A stretch of DNA of 50,312 nucleotides from Phragmitibacter sp. (GCA_025361865.1 JANYJH010000100.1:1-50312); one strand, 5' to 3'; positions 17,121 to 25,426 are shown, counted from the stretch's first letter. Numbers and translations: made by a program. Notes: generated by a model not told the origin, from the sequence alone.

Positions 17121-17687
17121 CTACACCGTCATGATTTCCTTTTCCTTCGCGACCATGTGCTGGTCGAGCTCAATGACTTTCTTGTCGGTGTAGGCTTGGA
17201 TTTCCTTCTCGGAGCGGTGCAGATCGTCCTCGGTTATCTCTCCGTCTTTCTCCAGTTTCTTGACGGATTCGATGCCATCGCGACGAGCGGCACGGACGCG
17301 AACTTTCGCGTCTTCGCCCATGCCTTTGATGGTCTTCACCATCTGCTGACGGCGTTCGGTGGAGAGATCAGGAACGGGCAGGCGGATAACCTTGCCTTCG
17401 ACGGAGGGATTAAGGCCGATGTTGGATTCCAAGATGCCACGCTCGATGTCCTTGAGCGTCGCGGGATCGAAGGGCTCGATGCGGATCAAGCGCGGCTCCG
17501 GCGTGGAGATCATGGCGAGCTGTTTCAGCTTCATGTTGCTGCCATAGGCGCGCACATGGATGTCAACATTCTCCACCAGACCGGGCGAGGCTTTGCCGGT
17601 GCGGACACCGGAGAATTCTGCACAGGCGTATTCGACGGCCTTGTCCATGTGGTCTTCGGCGGATTTGATGGCGGCTTTGAGGGGCAT
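17121..17687 (-). CDS. frr: Ribosome recycling factor
   Basis: RRF, with EF-G, splits post-termination ribosomes. The 188-residue length fits. Visible landmarks are VRTGKASPGLVENVDI (family RTGRA/KASP), LIRIEPFDP, a GLNPSVEGKVIRLPVPDLSTERRQQM core and the coiled C-terminal helix with KKLEKDGEITEDDLHRSEKEIQ. It is downstream of pyrH in the usual tsf-pyrH-frr order, separated by 115 bases. The ATG at 17687 starts MPLKAAIKSAEDHM. Nothing unusual is seen. Confidence 0.95.
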   Translation of the reverse strand: MPLKAAIKSAEDHMDKAVEYACAEFSGVRTGKASPGLVENVDIHVRAYGSNMKLKQLAMISTPEPRLIRIEPFDPATLKDIERGILESNIGLNPSVEGKVIRLPVPDLSTERRQQMVKTIKGMGEDAKVRVRAARRDGIESVKKLEKDGEITEDDLHRSEKEIQAYTDKKVIELDQHMVAKEKEIMTV

Positions 17688-17803
17688 GGAAGAAGATATT
17701 AGACGTTAAGACTCAAGACAAAAGATAGGATGATTCGAGAGGGTAGATTGGAGGACAGAGGCTCAGTTTCAAGTCTAGTGTCTTCCAGTCTTCTATCTTG
17801 AAT

Positions 17804-18544
17804 TTAAGCGGTGACAATCGTGCCGATAGTCTCTCCTACGAGTGCGCGGCGGATCGTGTCGGGTTCATTCATGGAAAAGACGACGATGGGCATGTTGTTC
17901 TCTGCGCAAAGGCTGAACGCGGTGGCGTCCATGACGCCTAGTTTCATAGAGAGGCACTCCTGATAGGTGATGTGATCGAAGCGCACGGCGTTCGGATTCT
18001 TGTTCGGGTCGCTGTCGTAAATGCCGTCCACTTTGGTGGCTTTCAAGACGACGTCCGCGCTGATTTCGCTGGCGCGCAGGGCGGCAGGGGTATCGGTGGA
18101 GTAGAAGGGATTGCCCGTGCCGGCGGCGAAGATGACCACGCGGCCTAGTTCCAGATGACGCATGGCTTTGCGACGGATGAAGGGCTCGGCCACGTTGTCC
18201 ATTTTGATGGCGCTTTGCACGCGGGTCGGAACGTCCATGGCTTCGAGCATGGACTGCAAGGCGAGCGAGTTCATGACGGTGGCCAACATGCCCATGTAAT
18301 CAGCCGTGGCGCGCTCCATGCCGCGATTGCTCGCGCTGATGCCACGCCAGAAATTGCCACCGCCAACGACCACGGCGATCTCCAATCCGGACTGATGCGC
18401 GGCTTTGATCTGGGAAGCGATGTTCTCCACGATGGGCGGGGAAATATTGTCCTGACTGCCGATTTCACGAAGCGCCTCGCCGCTGAGTTTAAGGAGAACT
18501 CGTTTGAACTTTCGGGTGCCGTCGTCTGCCATCGTGTTGCTCAT
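17804..18544 (-). CDS. pyrH: UMP kinase
   Basis: PyrH phosphorylates UMP to UDP and is the bacterial hexameric, amino-acid-kinase-fold enzyme. The core begins [14 protein letters not shown], followed by [11 protein letters not shown] (nucleotide binding) and later motifs [14 protein letters not shown] and [12 protein letters not shown]. The start is set to ATG 18544 (MSNTMADDG); ATGs at 18556 or 18532 are also possible, while the longer frame to 18673 adds a leader without homology. It precedes frr in the usual order. The usual length is about 240 residues, which this start gives. Confidence 0.93.
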   Translation of the reverse strand: MSNTMADDGTRKFKRVLLKLSGEALREIGSQDNISPPIVENIASQIKAAHQSGLEIAVVVGGGNFWRGISASNRGMERATADYMGMLATVMNSLALQSMLEAMDVPTRVQSAIKMDNVAEPFIRRKAMRHLELGRVVIFAAGTGNPFYSTDTPAALRASEISADVVLKATKVDGIYDSDPNKNPNAVRFDHITYQECLSMKLGVMDATAFSLCAENNMPIVVFSMNEPDTIRRALVGETIGTIVTA

Positions 18545-18585
18545 GTGTGAGTTCATCAAACATGAAGTGAGGATGGATGCAAGAG

Positions 18586-19269
18586 TTAAGCGTGCCGCTT
18601 GCGGAAGGGGAGGGTCAGCAGGGTGAAAAGCACGAGCGCCAACAAGCCCAGAGAGCCGATATACCAAGGCCACGGGCCCATCACATCCAACAGGCTGCCC
18701 GTCACCGGTTTTTCACGCAGGAACCCATAGTTCGAGCCGATCACCGCATCAATGGAGCCCGCCCCAGCGGCATAGATAGCGAGCCAGAACATGGCCCGTT
18801 TCACCGCTCCGGCGCGAGGCTTGATTCGCAGTCCGATCACGACATAACATGCGGCGATAACCACGCCGGAATGCAGCGCGAAGAAGGTGATGAAACGAGG
18901 ATTTGGAAAGTCCACGGTCAGCGCGGGCGTGATCAGCCCCTGAAGGGTTCCTGAGAGTCCCCAGAGATAGAGCAGCTCGCACAGTTCCTGTTTGTGCGTG
19001 AGCAGGGCAAGCCCGCCGATGAAGGCCGCCACATCACAGTAATGGGCGGGCAGGCAGTTGTTCGGCCCGAGGGTTCCGGTGAACCACGCGAGGAGGAAAT
19101 TGATGGGCCATTCCAATAATAAAATGAGAGCCAGCGCGCTCTCGGCGATACGGCCCCCACTTTGATTCTTAAGCCGCAACGAACGGATCATCGCGATCGT
19201 AATGAGAAGAGTGAGACAGAGAACTGTCACATGGGAAACGCCAAAGACATGAAATGGATGAGCGTTCAT
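18586..19269 (-). CDS. TIGR02206/YwaF-type integral membrane protein
   Basis: The protein has seven predicted membrane segments (for example [35 protein letters not shown] and [14 protein letters not shown]) and the family features [20 protein letters not shown](A)LHSGVV and [19 protein letters not shown]. This places it in the YwaF/TIGR02206 family of unknown function. ATG at 19269 ([10 protein letters not shown]) is preferred to the upstream ATG because the next residues start the first segment. It ends 41 bases before pyrH on the same strand, so it may be upstream in the same transcript. Confidence 0.85.
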   Translation of the reverse strand: MNAHPFHVFGVSHVTVLCLTLLITIAMIRSLRLKNQSGGRIAESALALILLLEWPINFLLAWFTGTLGPNNCLPAHYCDVAAFIGGLALLTHKQELCELLYLWGLSGTLQGLITPALTVDFPNPRFITFFALHSGVVIAACYVVIGLRIKPRAGAVKRAMFWLAIYAAGAGSIDAVIGSNYGFLREKPVTGSLLDVMGPWPWYIGSLGLLALVLFTLLTLPFRKRHA

Positions 19270-19338
19270 GGTGGAGGTCAATGTGGAGCACTGCTTGCAA
19301 AGATCATCCAGCAAACGCACACAAATTCATTGAATTCG

Positions 19339-19368
19339 TTGACCAGACACAACGCCTAGAGCTAAATT
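19339..19368 (+). promoter_or_regulatory. Candidate promoter of the glycine-zipper lipoprotein
   Basis: TTGACC (19339-19344), an 18-base spacer and TAAATT (19363-19368) lie about 25 bases upstream of the ATG at 19393. The context is AT-rich. Pattern match only. Confidence 0.4.
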
Positions 19369-19392
19369 AGTCCACTTATCACCACCATCATT

Positions 19393-19719
19393 ATGAAGAA
19401 CATCACTTCCTTTCTCGCTATGACCGTGCTCGGAGCTTCTGCGCTCCTGAGCGTTAGTTGCGCTACTCAAGCCGGTAACGGAGCCCTCATCGGCGGCGGC
19501 GCAGGCGCATTGGCCGGCGGCATCATCGGTCATCAATCGGGACACACTGAAGGCGGCGCCCTCATCGGCGGTGCGCTCGGTGCGCTCGGTGGAGCAGCCA
19601 TCGGAAACTCACAAGATCAGAACAACTACAACAGTCAGCGCATGGACGATATGGAACGTCGTCAGCAGGGGCGCAATTATGATCGCGGCTACGACCGTGG
19701 TTATGATCCCCGCTACTAA
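19393..19719 (+). CDS. Glycine-zipper lipoprotein
   Basis: A signal peptide with a lipobox LLSVSC (acylated Cys at about 23) precedes a run of glycine-zipper helices (GALIGGGAGALAGGIIG and GGALIGGALGALGGAAIG). This is the YMGG/OmpA-linker-type zipper seen in outer-membrane lipoproteins. The C-terminal 35 residues are polar with NYDRGYDRGYD repeats. It is probably a membrane-associated envelope protein of unknown function. It is followed at once by a strong terminator, so it is monocistronic. Confidence 0.85.
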   Translation: MKNITSFLAMTVLGASALLSVSCATQAGNGALIGGGAGALAGGIIGHQSGHTEGGALIGGALGALGGAAIGNSQDQNNYNSQRMDDMERRQQGRNYDRGYDRGYDPRY

Positions 19720-19750
19720 AGTTCTGTAGCTATCCCTTTGATCATTGATG

Positions 19751-19784
19751 AGCCCCTGATTCCGCGTGAGTCAGGGGCTTTTCT
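19751..19784 (+). terminator. Rho-independent terminator after the glycine-zipper lipoprotein
   Basis: AGCCCCTGA (19751-19759) and TCAGGGGCT (19771-19779) form a 9-bp stem with an 11-base loop, followed by TTTTCT. It stands 31 bases after the stop of the lipoprotein and before the ribokinase-like gene. Confidence 0.85.
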
Positions 19785-19900
19785 ATGGCAGCATCTCGGT
19801 TTCACCGCGTCTATACCGCTGGGTCTCCCTTCAAATGCTGGCACAACACTTGCAAGCATTACTGAAGAACAGACTGCCACCTCCGTTTTACTCTCCTCGC

Positions 19901-20881
19901 ATGATGCCCCCCACTCCGACTCCCCTCATCGCCGTCATCGGCTCACTCAATGTGGACACCATCTACCGAGTGCCGCATTTCCCGGAAGTTGGAGCCACGG
20001 TCGCCGCGATGGATGTGCAGCGTCGTTTCGGCGGTAAGGGAGCCAATCAAGCACTGGCCGCCAGCAGGCAAGGCGCGCAGGTCAGCTTCATCGGCAGCGT
20101 GGGTAATGACGGCGAGGGCACCTCCTATCTGGACTACCTCACGGCGCATGGATTGAACCTGTCGGGTGCCCTTGTTCTTGACGGCGTGGAGACTGGCGCG
20201 GCCTGCATCACCGTGACCCCGACTGGAGAGAACACCATCATCTGCGCACCCGGCGCGAACGGCTACCTTACGGCTGAGCACGTCTTTGCACAAAGCGAAC
20301 TGCTGGACGCTGCGGATGTCCTGCTCTGTCAGTTTGAAACGCCTGTGGAGTCCGTCGTATGGGCCTTGCAGCGCGCGAGTGAGCTTGGTAAAACCACCAT
20401 TCTCAATCCCTCACCGCAGAACACCGAGTTCCCCTGGGGCCAAGTGTCCTTGGACTTTCTCATCGTGAACGAACACGAGGCCGCAGCCCTCTTTGGCTAC
20501 TTTGTTCAGGACACAAACGAAGCCCCGCAGCTTCGCGGGCAGATGGCAGACCTCGGCGTGAGCACCCTCATCATCACGCGCGGTTCCGATCCCACACTCG
20601 TCTTTGCGGCCCATCAGGCATTCAAAGTGCCGCCACCCGCCGTTGATGTCGTGGACACCACCGGCGCTGGTGACGCCTTTGCTGGTGCCTTCGCGGTTCA
20701 TTGGGCCAGAACGCACAACCTTCTCACGAGCATCCGCAAAGCCAATATCGCTGGAGCGCTCACCACGGAACGGCTCGGCGCTCAGGACGCCCTGCCGACG
20801 CTGGAGGAAGTGGAGGGTTTTGGTCCCAAAGTCGTTCCCGTTTCCTTTGAGGTGGGAGCCTTGGTCACTGAGGAAGACTGA
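19901..20881 (+). CDS. PfkB-family sugar kinase, ribokinase-like
   Basis: The protein contains the PfkB N-terminal signature GSLNVDTIYRVPHFPEVG, GGKGANQALAASRQGA, and the C-terminal DTTGAGDAFAGAFA with the catalytic Asp. These features fit ribokinase (D-ribose to ribose-5-phosphate), but other sugar substrates are possible. ATG 19901 is preferred; the longer frame starting at 19766 would begin inside the terminator. The C terminus is about 30 residues longer than typical ribokinase. It lies 37 bases before the Gfo/Idh gene in the same direction. Confidence 0.85.
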   Translation: MMPPTPTPLIAVIGSLNVDTIYRVPHFPEVGATVAAMDVQRRFGGKGANQALAASRQGAQVSFIGSVGNDGEGTSYLDYLTAHGLNLSGALVLDGVETGAACITVTPTGENTIICAPGANGYLTAEHVFAQSELLDAADVLLCQFETPVESVVWALQRASELGKTTILNPSPQNTEFPWGQVSLDFLIVNEHEAAALFGYFVQDTNEAPQLRGQMADLGVSTLIITRGSDPTLVFAAHQAFKVPPPAVDVVDTTGAGDAFAGAFAVHWARTHNLLTSIRKANIAGALTTERLGAQDALPTLEEVEGFGPKVVPVSFEVGALVTEED

Positions 20882-20918
20882 CTTTATCTGGAAGGAAGGA
20901 CCGTAGCCCAAGCGTAAA

Positions 20919-22265
20919 ATGCCTATGCCCAGCATCAGCACTTCCCGCCGTCGTTTTCTTCAACAAAGCGCCGCCACCCTGTTCAGCGCACCCTTTGTCA
21001 CGAGCGGAATGAGGGCCGCCTCGCCGAATGGGAAGCTCCGCCACGCGGCCTTCGGTGGGAACGGCATGTCATGGTCGGACATGACTTCCATGTCCGCGCA
21101 TCCGAACTGGGAACTCGTTGCCGTGTGTGATGTGGACACGCGGAACTTCGCGAAGGTCAAGGCGACCTTCCCGAACGTGCGCACCTATCAGGACTGGCGC
21201 GAACTGCTCGTGGCTGAGGAGGGCAAGATAGACAGCGTGAACGTCTCCATCCCCGATCACATGCACGGCTCGGTCGGGTTCAATGCCCTCCAGCGCGGCC
21301 TGCATGTGTATGGCCAGAAGCCGCTCACACAAAACCTTCACGAATGCCGCGCCGTTACTCTCAAGGCCCGCGAGAGCGGCCTCATGACCCAGATGGGCAT
21401 TCAGATATCTTCCGACTTCACCGAGCGCTTCGCGGTCGAAATGATCCACAGCGGCACCATTGGAAAAGTGAAAGAAGTCCACACCTTCTCCAATAAAGCC
21501 TGGGGCGATATGAACCCGCTCCCGACCCGAGTCGATCCCGTGCCCGAAGGCTACGATTGGGACAAATGGCTCGGCGTCGCGAATGACCGCCCCTTCATTA
21601 CCGGAGCCTATCATCCCGGCAACTGGCGGAAGCGCCGCGACTTCGGCACCGGCACGCTTGGGGACATGGGCTGCCACATGTTCAGCGGCTGGTTCCGCTC
21701 GCTCGCCCTGACCTCTCCCATCAGCGTGAAATCCACGGGCCCCGCGCCCGTGAATGCAGACAACTGGGCTATCAATGGCCAAGTCGAATACATCTTCCCC
21801 GGCACGCAATACACCGATGGCAGCACCGTTAAAGTCATCTGGTATGACGGCGATAAAATGCCTCCTGCTGAAGTGGTCGCGTTGCTTGGAGAGACCAAAT
21901 GGCCCGGTCAAGGCAGCATCTACATCGGCACCGAAGGCGTCCTCCTTCATCCTCATGGCGGCACTCCTCAGCTCTTCCCAAAGGGCAAGTTCACCGACTT
22001 CCGCTACCCGAAACTCGAGCCCCGCAACCACTGGAAAGACTTCATTGATTGCTGCCTCGCCAACGATCCCACCAAGAAACCCAGCGCAAACTTCGACTAC
22101 GCCGGACCCTTGACCGAAGCCGTGCTGCTAGGCTGTCTCGCCAGTATCTTCCCGAATCAAACGCTCGAATGGAACGCCGCTGACATGACCTTCAGGAACT
22201 CCGAAGAAGCCACCAAGTTCGTGAAACGCAGCTACCGCAAAGGCTGGGAAGTGGCGGGTTTTTAG
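20919..22265 (+). CDS. Tat-exported Gfo/Idh/MocA-family oxidoreductase
   Basis: The N-terminus is a twin-arginine signal: STSRRRFLQQSAATLFSAPF. A Rossmann domain follows (AFGGNGMSWSDM... VAVCDVDTRNFAKVK), then the conserved VNVSIPDHMHG and QKPLTQNLHECRAVTLKARE with the catalytic-like Lys of the E/QKP motif. These secreted Gfo/Idh proteins are typical of Verrucomicrobia and Planctomycetes, often within sugar or polysaccharide breakdown loci. It ends FVKRSYRKGWEVAGF. A diverged copy of exactly this end is present 1.19 kb downstream, on the far side of the DNA methyltransferase, so the 3' end is a site of insertion. Confidence 0.9.
   Translation: MPMPSISTSRRRFLQQSAATLFSAPFVTSGMRAASPNGKLRHAAFGGNGMSWSDMTSMSAHPNWELVAVCDVDTRNFAKVKATFPNVRTYQDWRELLVAEEGKIDSVNVSIPDHMHGSVGFNALQRGLHVYGQKPLTQNLHECRAVTLKARESGLMTQMGIQISSDFTERFAVEMIHSGTIGKVKEVHTFSNKAWGDMNPLPTRVDPVPEGYDWDKWLGVANDRPFITGAYHPGNWRKRRDFGTGTLGDMGCHMFSGWFRSLALTSPISVKSTGPAPVNADNWAINGQVEYIFPGTQYTDGSTVKVIWYDGDKMPPAEVVALLGETKWPGQGSIYIGTEGVLLHPHGGTPQLFPKGKFTDFRYPKLEPRNHWKDFIDCCLANDPTKKPSANFDYAGPLTEAVLLGCLASIFPNQTLEWNAADMTFRNSEEATKFVKRSYRKGWEVAGF
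22218..22265 (+). repeat. Left copy of the duplicated Gfo/Idh 3' end
   Basis: The last 16 codons of the Gfo/Idh gene, including its stop codon. A second, diverged copy in the same phase is at 23410-23457. The two share a 17-base identical core CGCAGCTACCGCAAAGG (22227-22243 here). It marks the left border of the methyltransferase cassette. Confidence 0.75.
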
Positions 22266-22300
22266 CAGTGTTGCTGGCCCGTAGCTGTTGCCTTCTTTAT

Positions 22301-22318
22301 GTCGCAAGAGTTTGCGAC
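22301..22318 (+). promoter_or_regulatory. Palindrome upstream of the methyltransferase gene
   Basis: GTCGCAA (22301-22307) and TTGCGAC (22312-22318) are perfect inverted repeats separated by GAGT. It lies 29 bases before the methyltransferase start. A weak -35/-10 pair TTGCGA (22312) and TATGTA (22336) overlaps it, giving a nearly leaderless transcript. It could be an operator or a hairpin; there is no direct evidence for either. Confidence 0.4.
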
Positions 22319-22347
22319 TTGGCGGTCATTCATGCTATGTAGCTGCC

Positions 22348-23304
22348 ATGCCCGTGAAACGAAAATCGCAGCAGCAGATCGAGTTCGACATCCTCGAAAA
22401 GCAGGGCGTGCTATGCGAGGTAACAGTAGAAAGCCAACAACCTCAGCCCTTTTATGAAGGCAAGAATGGCACCCTCTTCTTAGGTGATGCCATTCATTGG
22501 TTGAAAAGTATTCCTTCCGGATCGGTGGATCTCATTTTTGCAGACCCTCCTTACAATATCAAGAAAGCTGACTGGGATACCTTTGACTCCATGCATGCCT
22601 ACGTGGCCTGGACGCGCGACTGGCTCACCGAAGCTTCCCGGGTTCTCAAGCCGACGGGAACTATTTATGTTTGCGGGTTCTCAGAAATACTCGCGGATGT
22701 GAAGGTGGCAGCATCCCACTTGTTTGAAGGCTGTCGCTGGCTTGTCTGGCATTACAAAAACAAGGCGAATCTAGGCAAAGACTGGGGCCGGTCTCACGAG
22801 AGTATTCTTCATTTTCGCAAGACGCGACAGTTCACGCTCAACATGGATGCCGTGCGCATTCCATATGGGGCACACACCTTGAAATACCCTGAACATCCGC
22901 AAGCAGAATCAAGCCAATATGGCAAGGGACAAGACCCCAAAGACCGTGAGCACTGGACACCAAATCCGCTGGGTGCCAAAGCGAAGGACGTGATCGAAAT
23001 TCCCACGACCTGCAATGGCATGGGCGAGAAGACGGCCCACCCGACGCAGAAGCCGGAGGAGTTGCTTAGAAAACTCGTTTTAGCCTCATCCAATCCCAAT
23101 GACTTGGTGCTTGATCCCTTCTCAGGTTCCGGCACCACCATTGTTGTCGCAGAGCAGTTGGGCCGACACTGGATAGCCTGTGACAGCAACGCTGAATACA
23201 ACGGTTTTGCCGCCGAGAGACTTGAGCGCATCGTGCGACGCTCGGTTGATGAATGGGCTGAGCTGGACCGGAAAACTGCTCAACGAAGGGAAAGCATTCG
23301 ATGA
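22348..23304 (+). CDS. DNA N6-adenine/N4-cytosine methyltransferase (beta class)
   Basis: The catalytic motif IV, FADPPYN, lies before the AdoMet motif I, DPFSGSGTT (23113-23139), near the C terminus. This order defines the beta class of amino-methyltransferases. DPPY (22543-22554) is the catalytic motif; the segment between them presumably holds the target recognition region. ATG 22348 (MPVKRKSQQQ) is chosen over 22288, since the upstream leader has no homology. The last two bases plus one overlap a downstream reading frame start at 23301 (ATGA), as in coupled methyltransferase/endonuclease pairs. The partner is truncated, so this may be an orphan enzyme. The gene lies in an insertion between duplicated Gfo/Idh ends. 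Confidence 0.88.
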   Translation: MPVKRKSQQQIEFDILEKQGVLCEVTVESQQPQPFYEGKNGTLFLGDAIHWLKSIPSGSVDLIFADPPYNIKKADWDTFDSMHAYVAWTRDWLTEASRVLKPTGTIYVCGFSEILADVKVAASHLFEGCRWLVWHYKNKANLGKDWGRSHESILHFRKTRQFTLNMDAVRIPYGAHTLKYPEHPQAESSQYGKGQDPKDREHWTPNPLGAKAKDVIEIPTTCNGMGEKTAHPTQKPEELLRKLVLASSNPNDLVLDPFSGSGTTIVVAEQLGRHWIACDSNAEYNGFAAERLERIVRRSVDEWAELDRKTAQRRESIR

Positions 23305-23507
23305 CGTTGAAGCAGCTCGTAGCAAGGGCTACCGATAAAGGGAGCTTCTCCAGTATCGAGTCGTATGTGGAATTCTCCCTCGCGTTCTTGGACTATGTTG
23401 CGAGGGATATTCAAGAAGCGCAGCTACCGCAAAGGATGGGAAGCGGCGGGATTATGAGCCTGCGCTCGGACTTCGTCCGTCATGCACCATCATTTCCGAT
23501 TGATTGA
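23301..23507 (+). pseudogene. Truncated partner ORF of the methyltransferase (possible restriction-endonuclease N-terminus)
   Basis: The ATG overlaps the methyltransferase stop by four bases (ATGA), the arrangement of a coupled second gene. Its first ~37 codons (MTLKQLVARATDKGSFSS, then YVEFSLAFLDYVARDI) read as a plausible protein start. At about codon 37 the frame enters the second copy of the Gfo/Idh end (23410-23457) in a different phase and continues as meaningless sequence until 23507. So the gene has lost most of its length at that junction. A methyltransferase partner of this position is usually a restriction endonuclease, but the fragment is too short to identify. Confidence 0.6.
23410..23457 (+). 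repeat. Right copy of the duplicated Gfo/Idh 3' end
   Basis: Read in phase it encodes FKKRSYRKGWEAAGL and a stop, matching the Gfo/Idh end FVKRSYRKGWEVAGF. Several differences are synonymous (AAA/AAG, GGC/GGA, GGT/GGA), so this is a diverged copy from a related gene or allele and not a fresh local duplication. Identical core of 17 bases at 23419-23435. It marks the right border of the methyltransferase cassette. Confidence 0.75.
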
Positions 23508-23713
23508 GTCGGACAACCTTCGAGCGCTGCTTCTGCCATCAGCAGCTCGTCAGCCGTCTCAGGCTGACGATAGACAATGGAGTAGCCAATGTCGTCATCG
23601 CGTCTGAAAAAGTCAGACGCGCTCTCGCGACACATGTCACAGTCGATGCAGGAATCGTCCACATAGTAGCGTCCTGGCATGTTGGTTTCGTTTCTGTTTT
23701 CTTTGTCGGCCAT
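23480..23713 (-). CDS. Single-cluster 4Fe-4S ferredoxin
   Basis: The 77-residue protein carries Cys22, Cys25 and Cys28 in CIDCDMC and Cys67 in GCP, the ligand set of one [4Fe-4S] cluster in a short ferredoxin. The lone distal Cys-Pro at the end is characteristic. It serves as a low-potential electron carrier in the cytosol; the redox partner is not indicated. It is divergently transcribed from a LysR regulator, and the shared 110-base region contains a palindrome that may be the regulator's site. It ends 23 bases after the duplicated Gfo/Idh fragment, so the insertion is immediately upstream of its stop. Confidence 0.9.
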   Translation of the reverse strand: MADKENRNETNMPGRYYVDDSCIDCDMCRESASDFFRRDDDIGYSIVYRQPETADELLMAEAALEGCPTQSIGNDGA

Positions 23714-23783
23714 AATTTTGTAGTGGGTTGAGGCAGGATCATGGATGAAGTGCGGTGTTGCGTGAAATTCATTAAATTGATAG

Positions 23784-23806
23784 ATTCATGCGTATGAGAC
23801 ATGAAT
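23784..23806 (+). promoter_or_regulatory. Candidate LysR-type operator
   Basis: ATTCATG (23784-23790) and CATGAAT (23800-23806) form a perfect inverted repeat with a 9-base spacer, an AT-rich dyad of the T-N11-A kind used by LysR regulators. It lies between the divergent ferredoxin and LysR genes and includes the ATG at 23788, which argues for the LysR start at 23824. Confidence 0.5.
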
Positions 23807-23823
23807 TCCTCGCTACCCGCCCG

Positions 23824-24717
23824 ATGGACCTGTATGCCATGCATGTCTTCGAACTGGTGGCGACTCTCGGCGGATTCACCCGGGCGGCTGAGGCGGCGGG
23901 ACTCTCTCAAAGTGCCGTCACACGGCAGGTTCAGACCATGGAGGACAAGCTGGGCGTGGCTCTCTTCGAACGCACCACACGCAAAGTGGTGCTCACCGAA
24001 GCAGGCCACAGCCTTTTGAGTGAAGCGCGTAAGCTGAATGGTTCACTCGAGGATGTGCTGCTCCGGTTTCGTGAAGAGCATGTCGAAGGCACGAAGCATG
24101 TGCGCGTCGGTTTCTCTCGCACTATAGGTCTGGCTTCGTTGCCGGGGTTTCTGGCACCATTTCACCGCAAGGCTCCAGAAGTCCGTTTACAGGTATCTCA
24201 TGAATCCAGTGATGAATTGATCGCTGGATTGCTCGATCATAAGCTGGATATTGCCGTCGTCTCTGCGCCGAAGAGAATCAGTGCTGCCCTGGAAGTCCGC
24301 CACCGCTACACGGACGAGTTCGAGTTGATCATAGGCTCTGCTCACGAGCCACCTTCTGGGAAATCACCCTATTCTCCATCTCGCATCCGTTCATGGGCTC
24401 AACGCCAATTGTGGATTTTGCTAGATACGAAAAGCAACACTGGCAAGAACTTGGTTGAATGGCTCAAGGCGCAAGGCTGGCCATCAGCGCCTGTGATGGA
24501 GTTGGATAACTTTGAGATTATTATTCATCTGGTAGCCCTTGGTTTGGGAGCGAGCATCGTTCCGCGTCGAGCGCTTGCGGCTTACCCGCGTAAGCACGCA
24601 TTGCTCAGACTCCCGCTTTCCAAGCGTTTTGATCGGGAGATCGTCATGCTCACAAGGCGGAGCAATGTCCTGCAAAAGCATGTGCAGGACTTGATAGATG
24701 GGGTGCTGTTCAGTTAG
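23824..24717 (+). CDS. LysR-family transcriptional regulator
   Basis: The N-terminal winged helix-turn-helix is clear: LVATLGGFTRAAEAAGLSQSAVTRQVQTMEDKLGVALFER. The remainder is the LysR effector-binding domain (periplasmic-binding-like). Of ~297 residues, length is typical. ATG 23824 (MDLYAMHVFEL) is preferred to 23788 because the latter lies inside the palindrome. It is divergent from the ferredoxin, which is its likely target; the effector cannot be inferred. It is followed after 13 bases by the yceH-like gene. Confidence 0.9.
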   Translation: MDLYAMHVFELVATLGGFTRAAEAAGLSQSAVTRQVQTMEDKLGVALFERTTRKVVLTEAGHSLLSEARKLNGSLEDVLLRFREEHVEGTKHVRVGFSRTIGLASLPGFLAPFHRKAPEVRLQVSHESSDELIAGLLDHKLDIAVVSAPKRISAALEVRHRYTDEFELIIGSAHEPPSGKSPYSPSRIRSWAQRQLWILLDTKSNTGKNLVEWLKAQGWPSAPVMELDNFEIIIHLVALGLGASIVPRRALAAYPRKHALLRLPLSKRFDREIVMLTRRSNVLQKHVQDLIDGVLFS

Positions 24718-24730
24718 GATAGCTTCCCCC

Positions 24731-25423
24731 ATGAATACTGAAGAATCTCCTGCCCCTGCCTTGCTCAACCCTTTGACCTTTGAGGAGGCTCGCGTGTTGG
24801 GCTGCTTGATTGAGAAGGAAAATACGACGCCGGAGTATTATCCGCTGACGCTGAATCAGCTCGTTGCGGCCTGTAACCAGAGTTCCAATCGCGATCCGGT
24901 GGTGGGCTTTGATGATGGCACGGTGCAGCGGGCGCTGGAAGGATTGAAGTCGCGGCAGTTGGCGTTTCAACTAACCATCTCGGGGGCTCGGGCGCAGAAG
25001 TTTAAACATAACTTCTTGGCTAAATTCGCCCGCATTGAAAAGCCGACGCTGGCGCTGATGGCGGTGCTTTTACTGCGTGGTCAACAGACGGCTGGCGAGC
25101 TGCGTCAGCGCACGGAGCGATTGTTTGCCTTCCCTGATCTGGCTGGGGCAGAGGCGGCTTTGAAGGAACTGATGGAGTATCCTGAAGCGGCGCTGGTGGT
25201 GCAATTCCCGCCCTGTGGTGGGCGCAAGGCTACGTCTTATGCGCATCTTTTGTCAGGGCCGATGGAATCGCAATCTTCGCCTGTGGTTTTCGTGGCACCC
25301 GCAGTGGAGGCTTCGCCAATGGAGGCCGATTGGAAGCTGAGGATCGAGCAGGAACTGGCGGAGCTTCGTGCGGAAGTGGTGCGGCTACGAAGTTTGGTGG
25401 AGTCCGTGAGTCCTGATGCTTGA
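24731..25423 (+). CDS. YceH-family (DUF480) protein
   Basis: The sequence matches the YceH family: LTFEEARVLGCLIEKENTTPEYYPLTLNQLVAACNQSSNRDPV, then VQRALEGLKSRQLAF and AGELRQRTERLFAFPDL. This is a tandem winged-helix protein found in Gram-negative bacteria; its function remains unknown. Length is 230 residues including an acidic C-terminal coiled segment. ATG 24731 is used. It is downstream of lysR in the same direction and convergent with psd; the two stops are 15 bases apart inside a GC-rich palindrome. Confidence 0.9.
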   Translation: MNTEESPAPALLNPLTFEEARVLGCLIEKENTTPEYYPLTLNQLVAACNQSSNRDPVVGFDDGTVQRALEGLKSRQLAFQLTISGARAQKFKHNFLAKFARIEKPTLALMAVLLLRGQQTAGELRQRTERLFAFPDLAGAEAALKELMEYPEAALVVQFPPCGGRKATSYAHLLSGPMESQSSPVVFVAPAVEASPMEADWKLRIEQELAELRAEVVRLRSLVESVSPDA

Positions 25424-25426
25424 TGA

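Noticed and set aside
17688-17803. Possible hairpin in the frr-pyrH gap
   Set aside because: The two candidate arms match only loosely when aligned by eye, so I do not call it.
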